A stretch of 22,565 nt of DNA from JACJXF01 sp964349045. Its GTDB lineage: Bacteria; Bacteroidota; Bacteroidia; Bacteroidales; GCA-2748055. Of this stretch, positions 7,512-15,630 are shown piece by piece. The stretch is from contig CAYGFI010000072.1 of the NCBI GenBank assembly GCA_964349045.1, forward strand, positions 1 through 22,565. The letters are read 5' to 3'. The first letter of the stretch is position 1. Each line of letters begins with the position of its first letter. Below the pieces are notes generated by a model. That model saw nothing but the letters and a program-made list of their open reading frames with translations. It ran no database searches and was not told the DNA's origin. The translations under genes were made by a program, and so were the position numbers.

Positions 7512-8766
7512 TTTCAATAGGCTCAAATAAATTATTAATAGCCTTTATATATTCCGGGTTTTTACCGTTATCAGTGACCTGTTTAAGTTTTTTGATAAAT
7601 ATCTGTGCATACTTTTCTGAGATATGCTCTGAATATTGTTCAATCAATTCATGTTCCTTAATTTTCCTGACCTTTATAAAACCTTCAAGTTCAGCTTGCT
7701 GAATATTTTTCATATTTTCCTTAATGGAAATAATGGTTGGTGTAAGGTTCTGAATATCGAGCCATTCCATAAATTCGTCCTGCACCTCCGAAATAATCTC
7801 CATGCTGTGATCGATGGCTGATTTTCTCCGTTCCACAGTTTTTATTACCACAGCCCTCAAATCGTCAACGCCATAATAGTGTACATTTTCAATCTCATTT
7901 ACGCTTTCGGTAATGTTTGATGGTACTGAAAGATCGATATAAACCTGGGTCTTATTTTCTCTGCTGGCCATAGCTTTTGCAGCCATATCCCTGGTAACGA
8001 GATGTTCCTTTGATGATGTGGCAGTAATTATAAGGTCGCACTGGGAAATTTTCGATTCGATGGCTGAAAGTTCGATCGCATTTCCGGAGTATTTCTCAGC
8101 CAGTTCGGCGGCTTTAGAGAAAGTCCTGTTTGCAATAAAAAAAACAGGATGATTTTTTTTCAGCATGCATTGCAGAATAAGATCTCCTGTCTGACCTGCG
8201 CCAATTACCATAATAGTACGATTCTGAAGGTCGGGAAATATCTCGTAACAAAGTTCCACAGCAGCATAACTGATGGATGCTGCGCCCCTGTTAATATGAG
8301 TTTCTGTTCGTACCCTCTTGCCTGCCTCAATAGCTTTTATAAATAACCTTGAAATAATGCAATCGGTTAGTTTAATGGTTTGGGCATAACGAAAAGCTTC
8401 TTTTACCTGGCCGAGAATCTGTTCTTCGCCTAACACCATCGACTCGAGCCCCGACGCAACTTTAAAAAGCTGTTCTACAGCCATGCCCCTGGCGAAGAAA
8501 TAAAAATTCCGGAGATCATCTTTAACATTTTTTTTAAATTTAATTAACTCACCGGTTATCAGTTGGTAAACTTCACTTTCATTCTCCATACGGGTATTAA
8601 AATAAATTTCAGTACGGTTGCAAGTTGATAAAATGACGATGCTTTCGAGCTGAAGTTTTATTTTAATACAATCCGTAAAATTTATTTTTTCCTGCTCATC
8701 AAATGCATATAACTCTCTTACACTCACCGGAGCAGATTTGTGACTAATACCCAGAATAGCTATCAT
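7504..8766 (-). CDS. hemA: Glutamyl-tRNA reductase
   Basis: First committed step of the C5 route: reduces glutamyl-tRNA to glutamate-1-semialdehyde with NADPH. The 420-residue product begins MIAILGISHKSAPVSVRE, carries the catalytic Cys49 in STCNRTEIYF, the LGEEQILGQVKEAF region (around residue 115), the nucleotide-binding MVIGAGQTGDLI, and a C-terminal helical dimerisation part. It follows the histidine kinase gene by 94 bases, a gap that holds a perfect palindrome and may contain a promoter; otherwise it would be co-transcribed with the siroheme and sulfur genes upstream. All features point to an active enzyme. Confidence 0.96.
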   Translation of the reverse strand: MIAILGISHKSAPVSVRELYAFDEQEKINFTDCIKIKLQLESIVILSTCNRTEIYFNTRMENESEVYQLITGELIKFKKNVKDDLRNFYFFARGMAVEQLFKVASGLESMVLGEEQILGQVKEAFRYAQTIKLTDCIISRLFIKAIEAGKRVRTETHINRGAASISYAAVELCYEIFPDLQNRTIMVIGAGQTGDLILQCMLKKNHPVFFIANRTFSKAAELAEKYSGNAIELSAIESKISQCDLIITATSSKEHLVTRDMAAKAMASRENKTQVYIDLSVPSNITESVNEIENVHYYGVDDLRAVVIKTVERRKSAIDHSMEIISEVQDEFMEWLDIQNLTPTIISIKENMKNIQQAELEGFIKVRKIKEHELIEQYSEHISEKYAQIFIKKLKQVTDNGKNPEYIKAINNLFEPIEND

Positions 8767-8784
8767 CTAAAATATAGTTTGGAC

Positions 8785-8798
8785 GCTAATATATTAGC
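8785..8798. promoter_or_regulatory. Perfect 14-bp palindrome upstream of hemA (candidate operator)
   Basis: GCTAATATATTAGC reads identically on both strands and lies 19 to 32 bases before the hemA ATG, inside the 94-base gap after the kinase gene. The position suits a repressor site for the heme operon. No matching regulator is identified, no second copy was found in the window, and an AT-rich palindrome can occur by chance. Confidence 0.35.
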
Positions 8799-8860
8799 TC
8801 AATATTGAATTAAATTGGAATTTTTAATATGGAGCCTATAAAATTGCAATAAATTTCAGG

Positions 8861-10129
8861 CTATTTGAAAATAATTATGATGATGTGAAAATTATCCTGA
8901 CAGGTGTAATGAATAGTGAAGTTATAATAATCACATATTTTTTTTACAATAGCAAGACCTAATCCAATAGAATCGGGCTTATTTGATGATTTGATGAATC
9001 GTTTAAACAGATCTTCCGGATTGATATCCAGTTCCTTGCCAGAATTCCTGATGATCAGTGTATCTGATTCAGTTATGATTTCAATAGTGCCGGAAGGAAG
9101 ATTATGATAAATTGAATTTTTCAGAAGGTTCAGAAGTAATATACTTATCAGACTGGGATCAGCCATAATAAGTATCTGATTTTTAAAATCTTTGTGGACC
9201 GAAATATTTTTTGATTGAATAATATCTTCGAAATTATCGAGATGCAGATTAATATTATCAACAATCTCTACCTTTTCTCTAATATGGAACTGGTTATTGT
9301 CGATTTTAGAAAGTAAAATAAGTGATTTGTTAAGATTGGACAACCTGATAGTGTTACTTTGAATGGATTGTATCAGTTCAGCCTGCGATTTATCAAGGTT
9401 TTCGTTTTGCTGAAGCAAGTCTACTCTGGATTTAATTATAGCGAGAGGGTTTTGTATTTCGTGCGAAATGTTCTCGATAAACTCTTTAAGATTCTGGTAA
9501 TCTTGTTTAATGCGCTCGTGCATCGTTTCAAATACATGGTTTAACTGGTTAAACTCTGTGATTTCTGATTCTGTAAATGTTATTCCTTCCGTATCGGAAA
9601 TATTGTAATTTTTAATTACATCAATGGTTTTAAAGAAATTTCCCCAGATTCGTGAAAAAAAGTAATTGTTTGATCCAATGATAAATAATAAGAGGATGAG
9701 GGAAAGAGCCAGTATTACAAAAGCCACATACTCAACAAGTTCGTCTGAAACCAGCAACGATTTGGAAATGGAGATCCGTACAGGCTTTCCACCTAATATA
9801 GTTTCGTATCTGATAGTACGAAAATTCTGGTAACGGCCTATAATATTATCGTATAACAGGGTGTCGCTGAAAATAAAGGTCGGCTTTTGAATTTCGTTAA
9901 TCGGGATAATCTGATAATGCACGGGTAAATCGTAAACCAGGGAATCGATGCCAATGATATTACTCCGGGGTGGGTGCAGAATGACCTGATGCATTTCTGT
10001 GAACAATTCTCTTTTTATCTCGCGGGTAATCATATAACGGAACGAGAAATAGAATACTATTCCTCCCACAAAAAGGACAAAAAGCGCGATGGTAAGAAAA
10101 AATAAAGTGGTTTTTGTAAGTAATTTCAC
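8861..10129 (-). CDS. Two-component sensor histidine kinase, membrane bound
   Basis: A 422-residue kinase that starts with GTG overlapping the stop of the response regulator gene (GTGA), so the two are translationally coupled. Two membrane helices (about 8-30 and 131-152) bracket a periplasmic region of about 100 residues with no family I recognise. A HAMP-like linker is followed by the dimerisation domain with the phospho-accepting His223 in ENISHEIQNPLAI, an N-box near LLLNLLKNSIYHN and the G-box GLGLAIVKKICDYY close to the C-terminus. An IQ replaces the more usual LR or IK after HE in the H-box, which occurs in related Bacteroidota kinases. Its stimulus is unknown; the place between siroheme and heme genes suggests, but does not prove, control of tetrapyrrole or metal homeostasis. 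Confidence 0.9.
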   Translation of the reverse strand: MKLLTKTTLFFLTIALFVLFVGGIVFYFSFRYMITREIKRELFTEMHQVILHPPRSNIIGIDSLVYDLPVHYQIIPINEIQKPTFIFSDTLLYDNIIGRYQNFRTIRYETILGGKPVRISISKSLLVSDELVEYVAFVILALSLILLLFIIGSNNYFFSRIWGNFFKTIDVIKNYNISDTEGITFTESEITEFNQLNHVFETMHERIKQDYQNLKEFIENISHEIQNPLAIIKSRVDLLQQNENLDKSQAELIQSIQSNTIRLSNLNKSLILLSKIDNNQFHIREKVEIVDNINLHLDNFEDIIQSKNISVHKDFKNQILIMADPSLISILLLNLLKNSIYHNLPSGTIEIITESDTLIIRNSGKELDINPEDLFKRFIKSSNKPDSIGLGLAIVKKICDYYNFTIHYTCQDNFHIIIIIFK

Positions 10130-10803
10130 TTTTCAACAAATTTATATCCGACACCATAAACCGTCTGCAAATAGTTACCCACCCCTTTTTCAATGAGTTT
10201 TTTTCGTAAATTTTTTATGTGAGCATACACAAAATCGAACGAATCAGTCGAATCGATATAATCGCCCCAAAGATGCTCTGCAATAGATTCCTTTGAAAGT
10301 ACCTTGTCCTTATTGGTTGCCAGGAAAAGCAGCAAATCGAATTCTTTCTTTGTTAAATCTATTAACGTTCCTTTTATGTAAACCTCATGCGCATTGGGTA
10401 TAATTTTTATTTCGTTCAGAGTAATATTATTGTTGCCTTTGAAAAATACGCGTCGGGTAAGCGATTTAATACGTGCATTCAGTTCAGCCAGGTGAAAAGG
10501 TTTGATCAGATAATCGTCAGCGCCGCTGTTAAGCCCTAAAATGCGATCTTCGAGAGTTTCGCGTGCCGAGGTTATAATAATTCCCCCTTTAAAATCCGAT
10601 TCTTTCAGTTTTTTGATGATTTGAATTCCGTTTCCATCGGGTAAATTGAGATCGACCACTATAATATCGTATTCATACAGGGAAATCTTTTCGATTGCCG
10701 AATCGCAGGTAAGCGCATATTCGCACAAATAACCCTCGATCTTCAGATACGTTACAATCGACTCCGACAGTTCTATTTCGTCTTCAACGATGAGAATCTT
10801 CAT
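10126..10803 (-). CDS. OmpR/PhoB-family response regulator
   Basis: The 225-residue protein has a receiver domain (1-120) with the acidic pocket Glu7-Asp8-Glu9, phospho-accepting Asp51 (VVDLNLPDGNG), and the conserved Lys in GADDYLIKPF, followed by a winged-helix DNA-binding domain (about 127-225) containing LTKKEFDLLLFLA and VYGVGYKFVEK. It starts 29 bases after the end of the methyltransferase fusion gene and overlaps the kinase by four bases, so it is probably the cognate regulator of that kinase and part of the long operon. No target site was identified. The hemA-proximal palindrome is not the direct-repeat architecture usual for this family. Confidence 0.94.
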   Translation of the reverse strand: MKILIVEDEIELSESIVTYLKIEGYLCEYALTCDSAIEKISLYEYDIIVVDLNLPDGNGIQIIKKLKESDFKGGIIITSARETLEDRILGLNSGADDYLIKPFHLAELNARIKSLTRRVFFKGNNNITLNEIKIIPNAHEVYIKGTLIDLTKKEFDLLLFLATNKDKVLSKESIAEHLWGDYIDSTDSFDFVYAHIKNLRKKLIEKGVGNYLQTVYGVGYKFVEK

Positions 10804-10832
10804 GAATACCGTCTTTTTTATGCAAACTTAGT

Positions 10833-11966
10833 CTATTTTTTTATAGAATGATTTACCATTACGGTATTACCGGCAATTAGGAGTAAAGGGCTTTGAAATA
10901 TGTTTGTTCCTTTCAGGATTTCACATAACCTTCCGGTAATTATTCGTTGCCCGGGTAATGAAATGTTTTCAATAAGGGCAACGGGTGTATTCGTTGGTTT
11001 TCCTGCTTCGATCAGTTTATTCAGAATGATGTGTAAATTCGATGCCGGCATGTAAAATACGATCGTATCTGTATCGGGGATGTGGATACTGCTTTCAGGA
11101 TGCCCTGTGCAAAAAGCCACTGATGAAGAGATATTTCGCTGGGTAAGAGGAATGCCGGCAATGGCTGCGGCCGCCAAAGCGGAAGTGATGCCAGGAATGA
11201 TCTCCACATCGATCAGTCGTTGTTTCAGATAACAGAACTCCTCACCGCCACGGCCAAAGATCATGGGGTCGCCGCCTTTGATCCGCACTACCTTTTTACC
11301 GCTGATAGCCGCTCTGTATAACAGTTCATTGATCTCATCCTGTTCTTTCATGTGCAGATCTTTTCGTTTACCTGCTTTGATCTTTTTACCTTTAAAGTTT
11401 TCGAGGTAGGTATCATCCAACAAACTGTCATAAAAAATAATATCTGCCTGTTGTAATGCCTTCTGTGCTTTTATTGTGAGTAATTCCGGGTCACCCGGCC
11501 CAAAGCCGGCAATGTAAACCTTACCGTATTTTTTTCGGTAATCAATAGAAGAGAAGAGTTCTTTGAGTAACCCATTTTCTTTTTTTGCAACAACAGCCAA
11601 TTGTCCTTGTAATGCATGCGTTTTGAAAGGTAATATTTCAGTGATGAGTTCTGATAAGCCCAGGCAGTCGGTCTGATCAGACGAATCAGTTAAAGCAATG
11701 ACATCAAGACCTGCCGGTAAAGGATACGGCAGATCTTTGGCTGAATGAATGGCTATGTCTCCTTCGCCTGATACGATCGCTTCATCAAGTTCACGGGTAA
11801 AAAAATCTGTTGGTGTATTAGTAAACAATGATATCTCTTTGTGTTTATCGCCATCGCTTTGAATTTTTAATATCTCGTATGTAACATCTGGAAGAAGCAT
11901 CATTAATTCCTCAACCTGTTTGATTGCCAGGTTACCCGAACGAGTTACTATTTTAAGCCTGTTCAT
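10833..11966 (-). CDS. cobA: Uroporphyrinogen-III C-methyltransferase with N-terminal shrunken HemC-like domain
   Basis: The 377-residue protein has two parts. Residues about 148-377 form a complete SAM-dependent methyltransferase (SUMT) that makes precorrin-2 from uroporphyrinogen III: VYIAGFGPGDPELLTIKA, RIKGGDPMIFGRGGEEF and GITSALAAAAIAGIPLTQRN. Residues 1-146 resemble domain 1 of porphobilinogen deaminase, with MNRLKIVTRSGNLAI, FFTRELDEAIVSGEGDIAI and HSAKDLPYPLPAGL including the counterpart of catalytic Asp84 (here Asp78). The middle domain is reduced to a short stretch (GQLAVVAKKENGLLKELFSS) and the cofactor-cysteine domain is absent, so deaminase activity is not expected. The ATG at 11966 fits the HemC-like start; a TTG at 11972 overlapping the upstream stop is an alternative. 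It lies two bases after the dehydrogenase gene and supplies siroheme to the reductase of the sulfur cluster. Confidence 0.9.
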   Translation of the reverse strand: MNRLKIVTRSGNLAIKQVEELMMLLPDVTYEILKIQSDGDKHKEISLFTNTPTDFFTRELDEAIVSGEGDIAIHSAKDLPYPLPAGLDVIALTDSSDQTDCLGLSELITEILPFKTHALQGQLAVVAKKENGLLKELFSSIDYRKKYGKVYIAGFGPGDPELLTIKAQKALQQADIIFYDSLLDDTYLENFKGKKIKAGKRKDLHMKEQDEINELLYRAAISGKKVVRIKGGDPMIFGRGGEEFCYLKQRLIDVEIIPGITSALAAAAIAGIPLTQRNISSSVAFCTGHPESSIHIPDTDTIVFYMPASNLHIILNKLIEAGKPTNTPVALIENISLPGQRIITGRLCEILKGTNIFQSPLLLIAGNTVMVNHSIKK

Positions 11967-11968
11967 GT

Positions 11969-12439
11969 TCAATTTTTTTCAACTGGATCATTCTCCATTA
12001 AATGTTTTATTTTATTTCTCCATTCAATGGCTTTTTTAACATTTACGCCGTTTGAACTCACGGCAATGGTCAGGTAATCATTTTTAAATACTGCAGGAGA
12101 GATGAAATCGCATAAAGACGGATCATCTACAACATTCACCAACATGCCAAGCTTAGATGCATGCGTTTTAATCTGGACATTTACCTCACGGTTATTTGTA
12201 CAGGCGTATACAATTGAATAATGCTGCAAATCGCCGGGATGATATTCTTTTATTATCTGAGTATAGCCGGTTTGCCGGATCTTTTCACAGATTTCTTTTG
12301 ATAAGATCGTAATGTTATCAGTAAATGGTGAAAGCGCTAATAATTTTTGTAATGCGATTCTGCCACCACCTATGATCATAATTTTTTTATTTGTAATATC
12401 AAACCCGACAGGTAAATATTTTTTTGATACAGATTTCAT
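11969..12439 (-). CDS. Precorrin-2 dehydrogenase (siroheme synthase N-terminal / Met8-like)
   Basis: NAD-dependent oxidation of precorrin-2 to sirohydrochlorin, perhaps with iron insertion. At 156 residues it covers mainly the Rossmann domain: LPVGFDITNKKIMIIGGGRI at the start (glycine-rich loop 24-26), and VNVVDDPSLCDFISPA (residues 101-116) with Asp105, the position matched by the catalytic Asp in CysG and Met8. The C-terminal helical dimerisation part of CysG/Met8 is nearly absent, as in several short Bacteroidota homologues, so a separate chelatase might be needed. The ATG at 12439 lies inside the end of the interrupted DUF2061 frame, and its TGA is two bases before the methyltransferase start. 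Together they form the siroheme module. Confidence 0.92.
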   Translation of the reverse strand: MKSVSKKYLPVGFDITNKKIMIIGGGRIALQKLLALSPFTDNITILSKEICEKIRQTGYTQIIKEYHPGDLQHYSIVYACTNNREVNVQIKTHASKLGMLVNVVDDPSLCDFISPAVFKNDYLTIAVSSNGVNVKKAIEWRNKIKHLMENDPVEKN

Positions 12440-12656
12440 ACTCTATTTGATATTTTTCTTTTCCAAATTTTATCTTATTCCAAATCCTTTCGTGCATAAA
12501 GTATAAAGAAAATTTTGTAAGTAATTCATTGCCGCTGATGGAAATAGCAAACTTAAATTTACCCGTGATCAGGAAAGAGATAAGAAAAGTGTCTAACGTA
12601 CCTATTAATCTCTATGATATAGCTTTTAGAATACTCCTTCGTTTTCGTTTGTGCAT
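12399..12656 (-). pseudogene. DUF2061 membrane protein gene interrupted by one in-frame TAG
   Basis: Starting at the ATG at 12656, seven bases after the reductase stop, one frame reads MHKRKRRSILKAIS, TAG (12614-12612), then RLIGTLDTFLISFLITGKF, KFAISISGNELLTKF, SLYFMHERIWNKIKFGKEKY and on to TGA at 12401-12399. This matches the small DUF2061 family, whose members have an AISWR-LIGTLDTF-like first half and a Y-HERVWNKI-FG signature at the end. The stop replaces the usual Trp of SWR, a one-base change from TGG. Apart from this codon the 85-codon frame is intact, so the lesion is recent, a sequencing error, or suppressed. I recall DUF2061 genes near sulfate-assimilation genes in Bacteroidota, which would suit the neighbours. 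The frame overlaps the next gene by 41 bases. Confidence 0.8.
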
Positions 12657-12662
12657 ATCGGG

Positions 12663-14987
12663 TTACCTTTTTTGTATCAAAACCGACCAGTAGTTATCTA
12701 TCCTGTCCTGTTTTATAATGTTGTGTCCTTCACTTTTAACTGAGCCTGGTACATTCTCTATGGGTTCACCATCATCAAGCAGTATTTCCAAAAGATCGCC
12801 TGATTTTAAGGCCGAAAGTTCAATTTTTGTTTTAACAAAATTCAACGGACATTTTATTCCTCTAAAGTCTTTGATTTTAACAACTTCTGTCTTTTTATCA
12901 ACTATAACGGGTTTTGGTGCGTCTGTTTTGAATTGAAGAGAATCATCCATACTCTCATATAACTCTATTACATTAGCAGATAATAAATAAATTGTATCCT
13001 TGTCAGGAATAAAATTATCGTTAGGATTCTGTTTAGATTTTTCGACCAGGTATTTATATTTCTGATCGATCAACCCTTCATCAATGAATTTATTTATAAA
13101 AGCATCAAATAATTCCTGATCATTCTTAGGTTCAATGCCTTTTGTAATGAGCAGCATGCGTGATGATGAGTATATAATAGCATACAGATATTCATTAATC
13201 GCAGTTCTGTCTGTTGTCTGTAAAATCTTTTCTTTGTTTTTTATGACCAAATTCATGTCCAGGTCGATCATGTCGAATAGACCGGCTGAACATTCGCCTA
13301 ATCCGCGTCCCACCAATGAAAAGATATTTTCGCTGCCCCAATCAAAATAATAATTCTTATCTTCTTCGAAATTGGGGATAAGACTGAATTTGCTACATAA
13401 ATCAGCTATGCCTGTCTTTCCTTCCGATGCAATATATGACGAGAAGTTTTTATAGATGGTTTTTTTGTCCAGGTATTTCTCCAGGAGTTTAACAGTGAAC
13501 TCAGGCAGATCGCGGGCGCTGATTTCTCCCACTTGCTCAGCAAGTTTTGCGTTATATTCGGACTGAACAGAACCGGCCACAATTATATACGATGGGTACA
13601 TACGGTCATTACGGCCTACCTTACCGTAAAAACCAAGATCCGCCGCTGCCTGTTGTCCGCAGGAATTAGGACATCCTGAAATATTAATCTTTATATCGTC
13701 CAATTCATCCAAATCCAAATTACTTTTAGATAGTTCTTTTCTTAACCTGCTTAAAGCGCCTTTTGATAAACATATACCCAGGCGGCAGGTATCAGCGCCG
13801 GTGCAGGATACCAATGTATTCAACAGTAATGGCTCACCTATATTAATGCCTGTTTTTAACAGGTAATTATAAATATTTCCCAGATATTGTTCAGGAATAT
13901 TACGTAAATGAATATTCTGACGCATTGAGAACCGGATAACGTCATCGCCAAATTGCCTGAGATATTCACCTAAACTGTGCGCAATATCAACCGAAACATT
14001 TCCGTAAACGAAAGGGATGATGATGTTGCATAACCCGTCTTGTTTTTGTTTTTTCACATATCGTTTTTTCCACAGGTCAAAATCTGAACCGCTGACAACT
14101 TCGGGTTTAAGGGTAGGCAAATTTGTTTTACTTTTAATATCGGGAATGATGATTTGGTTTTTTCCGAAAGTTTTAACTTCATCATAGATTTGTTGATATA
14201 AATTGAAAACATTTTCCTTTCCCAATTTAAAGAACACGTAACGCAAGCGGGCTTTGTGTTTGTTTCTACGATTGCCGTAACGTGAAAATAATTTTTTTGC
14301 AGCATCGGTAACGAGGCCAATCTCACCGGCCGGAATAAAGTCGAACAACACCGGGCTCACCATGGGTTTAGAGCCAAGCGAGCCGCCAATGAATACCCTG
14401 AACCCTTTTACGCCGTCCTTTTCTTTAGCAATGAATCCCAAATCGTTGAAAGTTGCATATGCTGTATCTTCTTCTGTATTTGAAAAGGCAATCTTGAATT
14501 TTCGCGGCAGTGTCCAGGAATCGGCTTCAGCAATCAACTTATTAGTTAAAGCAATGACATAAGGAAAAACATCAAATGTTTCATTCGGGTCAATACCCGA
14601 ATCAACAGAAGCCATTATATTTCTCACGGTATTACCACCACCTCCCCTGGCTGCCAGTCCTGTCTGATACAGGTCTTTTAGGATACTGACCGTACTCTGT
14701 AATGTAACATTCTGAATCTGAATATCCTGTCTTGTAGTGATATGCAACAATTCAGATCTGTATTTTTTAGCAATACCAGCCACCTGTTCTAGTTGAAAAG
14801 GACTAATATAGCCACCCGCGCAGCGAACTCGAACCATGAATGTGCCGTCTTTGCGCTGTTCGTATATCCCCATTGGCACACGCGTTGCCTTAAATTTGGC
14901 CGGCTCAATTTTCTTATCCAGGAAATCGGAAATAAGAGCTTCGTAATTTTCAATCTCTTCTGTCAGGTTATCTGGTAATGAATACAT
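12663..14987 (-). CDS. Siroheme [4Fe-4S] sulfite/nitrite reductase fused to HEPN-like and TusA domains
   Basis: The 774-residue protein has three parts. Residues 1 to about 530 are a ferredoxin-type sulfite/nitrite reductase: LHITTRQDIQIQ (81-92), GGGNTVRNIMA (117-126), and cluster cysteines 395, 401, 439 and 443 in CTGADTC and SGCPNSC that bridge the 4Fe-4S centre and siroheme. Residues about 545-685 resemble the HEPN-like helical tail seen on flavobacterial homologues, marked by GRGLGECSAGLFDMI. Residues about 701-774 are a TusA-type sulfur carrier with Cys713 in GIKCPLNFVKTKIEL. The JAMM gene lies 12 bases upstream and siroheme genes follow. It likely makes sulfide for the neighbouring carrier; nitrite reduction is the main alternative. 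The carrier domain suggests that sulfide or persulfide is captured directly on the enzyme, which is inference. Confidence 0.9.
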   Translation of the reverse strand: MYSLPDNLTEEIENYEALISDFLDKKIEPAKFKATRVPMGIYEQRKDGTFMVRVRCAGGYISPFQLEQVAGIAKKYRSELLHITTRQDIQIQNVTLQSTVSILKDLYQTGLAARGGGGNTVRNIMASVDSGIDPNETFDVFPYVIALTNKLIAEADSWTLPRKFKIAFSNTEEDTAYATFNDLGFIAKEKDGVKGFRVFIGGSLGSKPMVSPVLFDFIPAGEIGLVTDAAKKLFSRYGNRRNKHKARLRYVFFKLGKENVFNLYQQIYDEVKTFGKNQIIIPDIKSKTNLPTLKPEVVSGSDFDLWKKRYVKKQKQDGLCNIIIPFVYGNVSVDIAHSLGEYLRQFGDDVIRFSMRQNIHLRNIPEQYLGNIYNYLLKTGINIGEPLLLNTLVSCTGADTCRLGICLSKGALSRLRKELSKSNLDLDELDDIKINISGCPNSCGQQAAADLGFYGKVGRNDRMYPSYIIVAGSVQSEYNAKLAEQVGEISARDLPEFTVKLLEKYLDKKTIYKNFSSYIASEGKTGIADLCSKFSLIPNFEEDKNYYFDWGSENIFSLVGRGLGECSAGLFDMIDLDMNLVIKNKEKILQTTDRTAINEYLYAIIYSSSRMLLITKGIEPKNDQELFDAFINKFIDEGLIDQKYKYLVEKSKQNPNDNFIPDKDTIYLLSANVIELYESMDDSLQFKTDAPKPVIVDKKTEVVKIKDFRGIKCPLNFVKTKIELSALKSGDLLEILLDDGEPIENVPGSVKSEGHNIIKQDRIDNYWSVLIQKR

Positions 14988-14999
14988 AATCAGGCATAT

Positions 15000-15398
15000 T
15001 TAATTTATTATTTGTATGGTTTCTTCTTCTACTTTTGATTGTTGAATATTATATGCTTTAATCTGTGGAGTTTTATCAGCTAATGATATTATGAAATACA
15101 ATATATCCGGATCATAAGCCATCCGGATATCTTCTTCCGACGGGCGTGCCGGGGATTTGGGATGACTGTGATAGTTGGCCAGTATTTCCAATCCTGCATT
15201 TCTTGCTTTTCTTACTACGGAAAATTGTTCAGCCGGATCGAAAGAAAAGTGTTCTTCACTGTTATCAATGTTTATTATTTCATAGCTTTGAGTGATCGTA
15301 TCGCCATTACCGGCTAAGTAGCCGCATGCTTCAATGGGGTTTACTTTTTGCGCATGTATAATAATTTGATTTACTATTTCTTGCTTAATTTGTATCAT
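15000..15398 (-). CDS. JAMM/MPN+ metalloprotease of the Mec/HcyD type
   Basis: The 132-residue protein is a compact single-domain zinc isopeptidase. The JAMM motif is complete: Glu23 in EACGYLAG, then His77-x-His79-x7-Ser87-x2-Asp90 in NYHSHPKSPARPSEED. Proteins of this kind act in sulfur-carrier pathways: Mec+ frees cysteine from CysO, and HcyD in Wolinella both trims the carrier tail and frees homocysteine. With a ThiS-like carrier bearing extra residues after its Gly-Gly, an E1 enzyme, MetY and a sulfite reductase beside it, the same two tasks are the best inference here. Its ATG overlaps the TusA stop (ATGA). RadC-like DNA repair proteins share the motif but are longer and carry an HhH domain, which is missing here. 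Confidence 0.93.
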   Translation of the reverse strand: MIQIKQEIVNQIIIHAQKVNPIEACGYLAGNGDTITQSYEIINIDNSEEHFSFDPAEQFSVVRKARNAGLEILANYHSHPKSPARPSEEDIRMAYDPDILYFIISLADKTPQIKAYNIQQSKVEEETIQIIN

Positions 15399-15619
15399 TT
15401 TTTAATGCGTATTTTATAGATATTATCATGCAAATTTTCAATACCTAAAATCTCAAAACCTTGTTCGGTAGCGCTCTTTGGAATGTTTTCCAAAGGCTCG
15501 CCTTCTGTCACCAACACTTCAAGTATATCATCCTTTCCGATCTTTGCCAGTTGTATTTTGGTTTTTACAAAGGTCATCGGGCAATGTTCCTTAGTTATAT
15601 CTAAATTGAATATTGCCAT
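15395..15619 (-). CDS. TusA-family sulfur carrier protein
   Basis: A 74-residue stand-alone sulfurtransferase of the TusA/SirA fold, with the persulfide-forming Cys13 in the CP motif EHCPMTFVKTKIQL and the family's LEVLVTEGEPLENIP loop. It is closely similar to the TusA-like C-terminus of the reductase in the same operon (both have CP..FVKTKI and GEP-ENIP/V), so the two probably share an ancestor or partner. It overlaps the JAMM gene by four bases and follows the DsrE gene by 11. The expected role is to pass sulfane or sulfide sulfur between proteins in the cytoplasm; donor and acceptor cannot be read from the sequence. Confidence 0.93.
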   Translation of the reverse strand: MAIFNLDITKEHCPMTFVKTKIQLAKIGKDDILEVLVTEGEPLENIPKSATEQGFEILGIENLHDNIYKIRIKK

Positions 15620-15630
15620 TTTTAAAATTA

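Noticed and set aside
12437..12541. A short separate gene starting at the ATG inside the DUF2061 frame (MHERIWNKIKFG)
   Set aside because: This is the C-terminal signature of DUF2061; the frame extends upstream with family similarity through the TAG, so it is one interrupted gene.
15000..15398. RadC-type DNA repair protein
   Set aside because: The JAMM motif is shared, but the protein is too short, lacks the helix-hairpin-helix part, and sits between TusA and a sulfite reductase.
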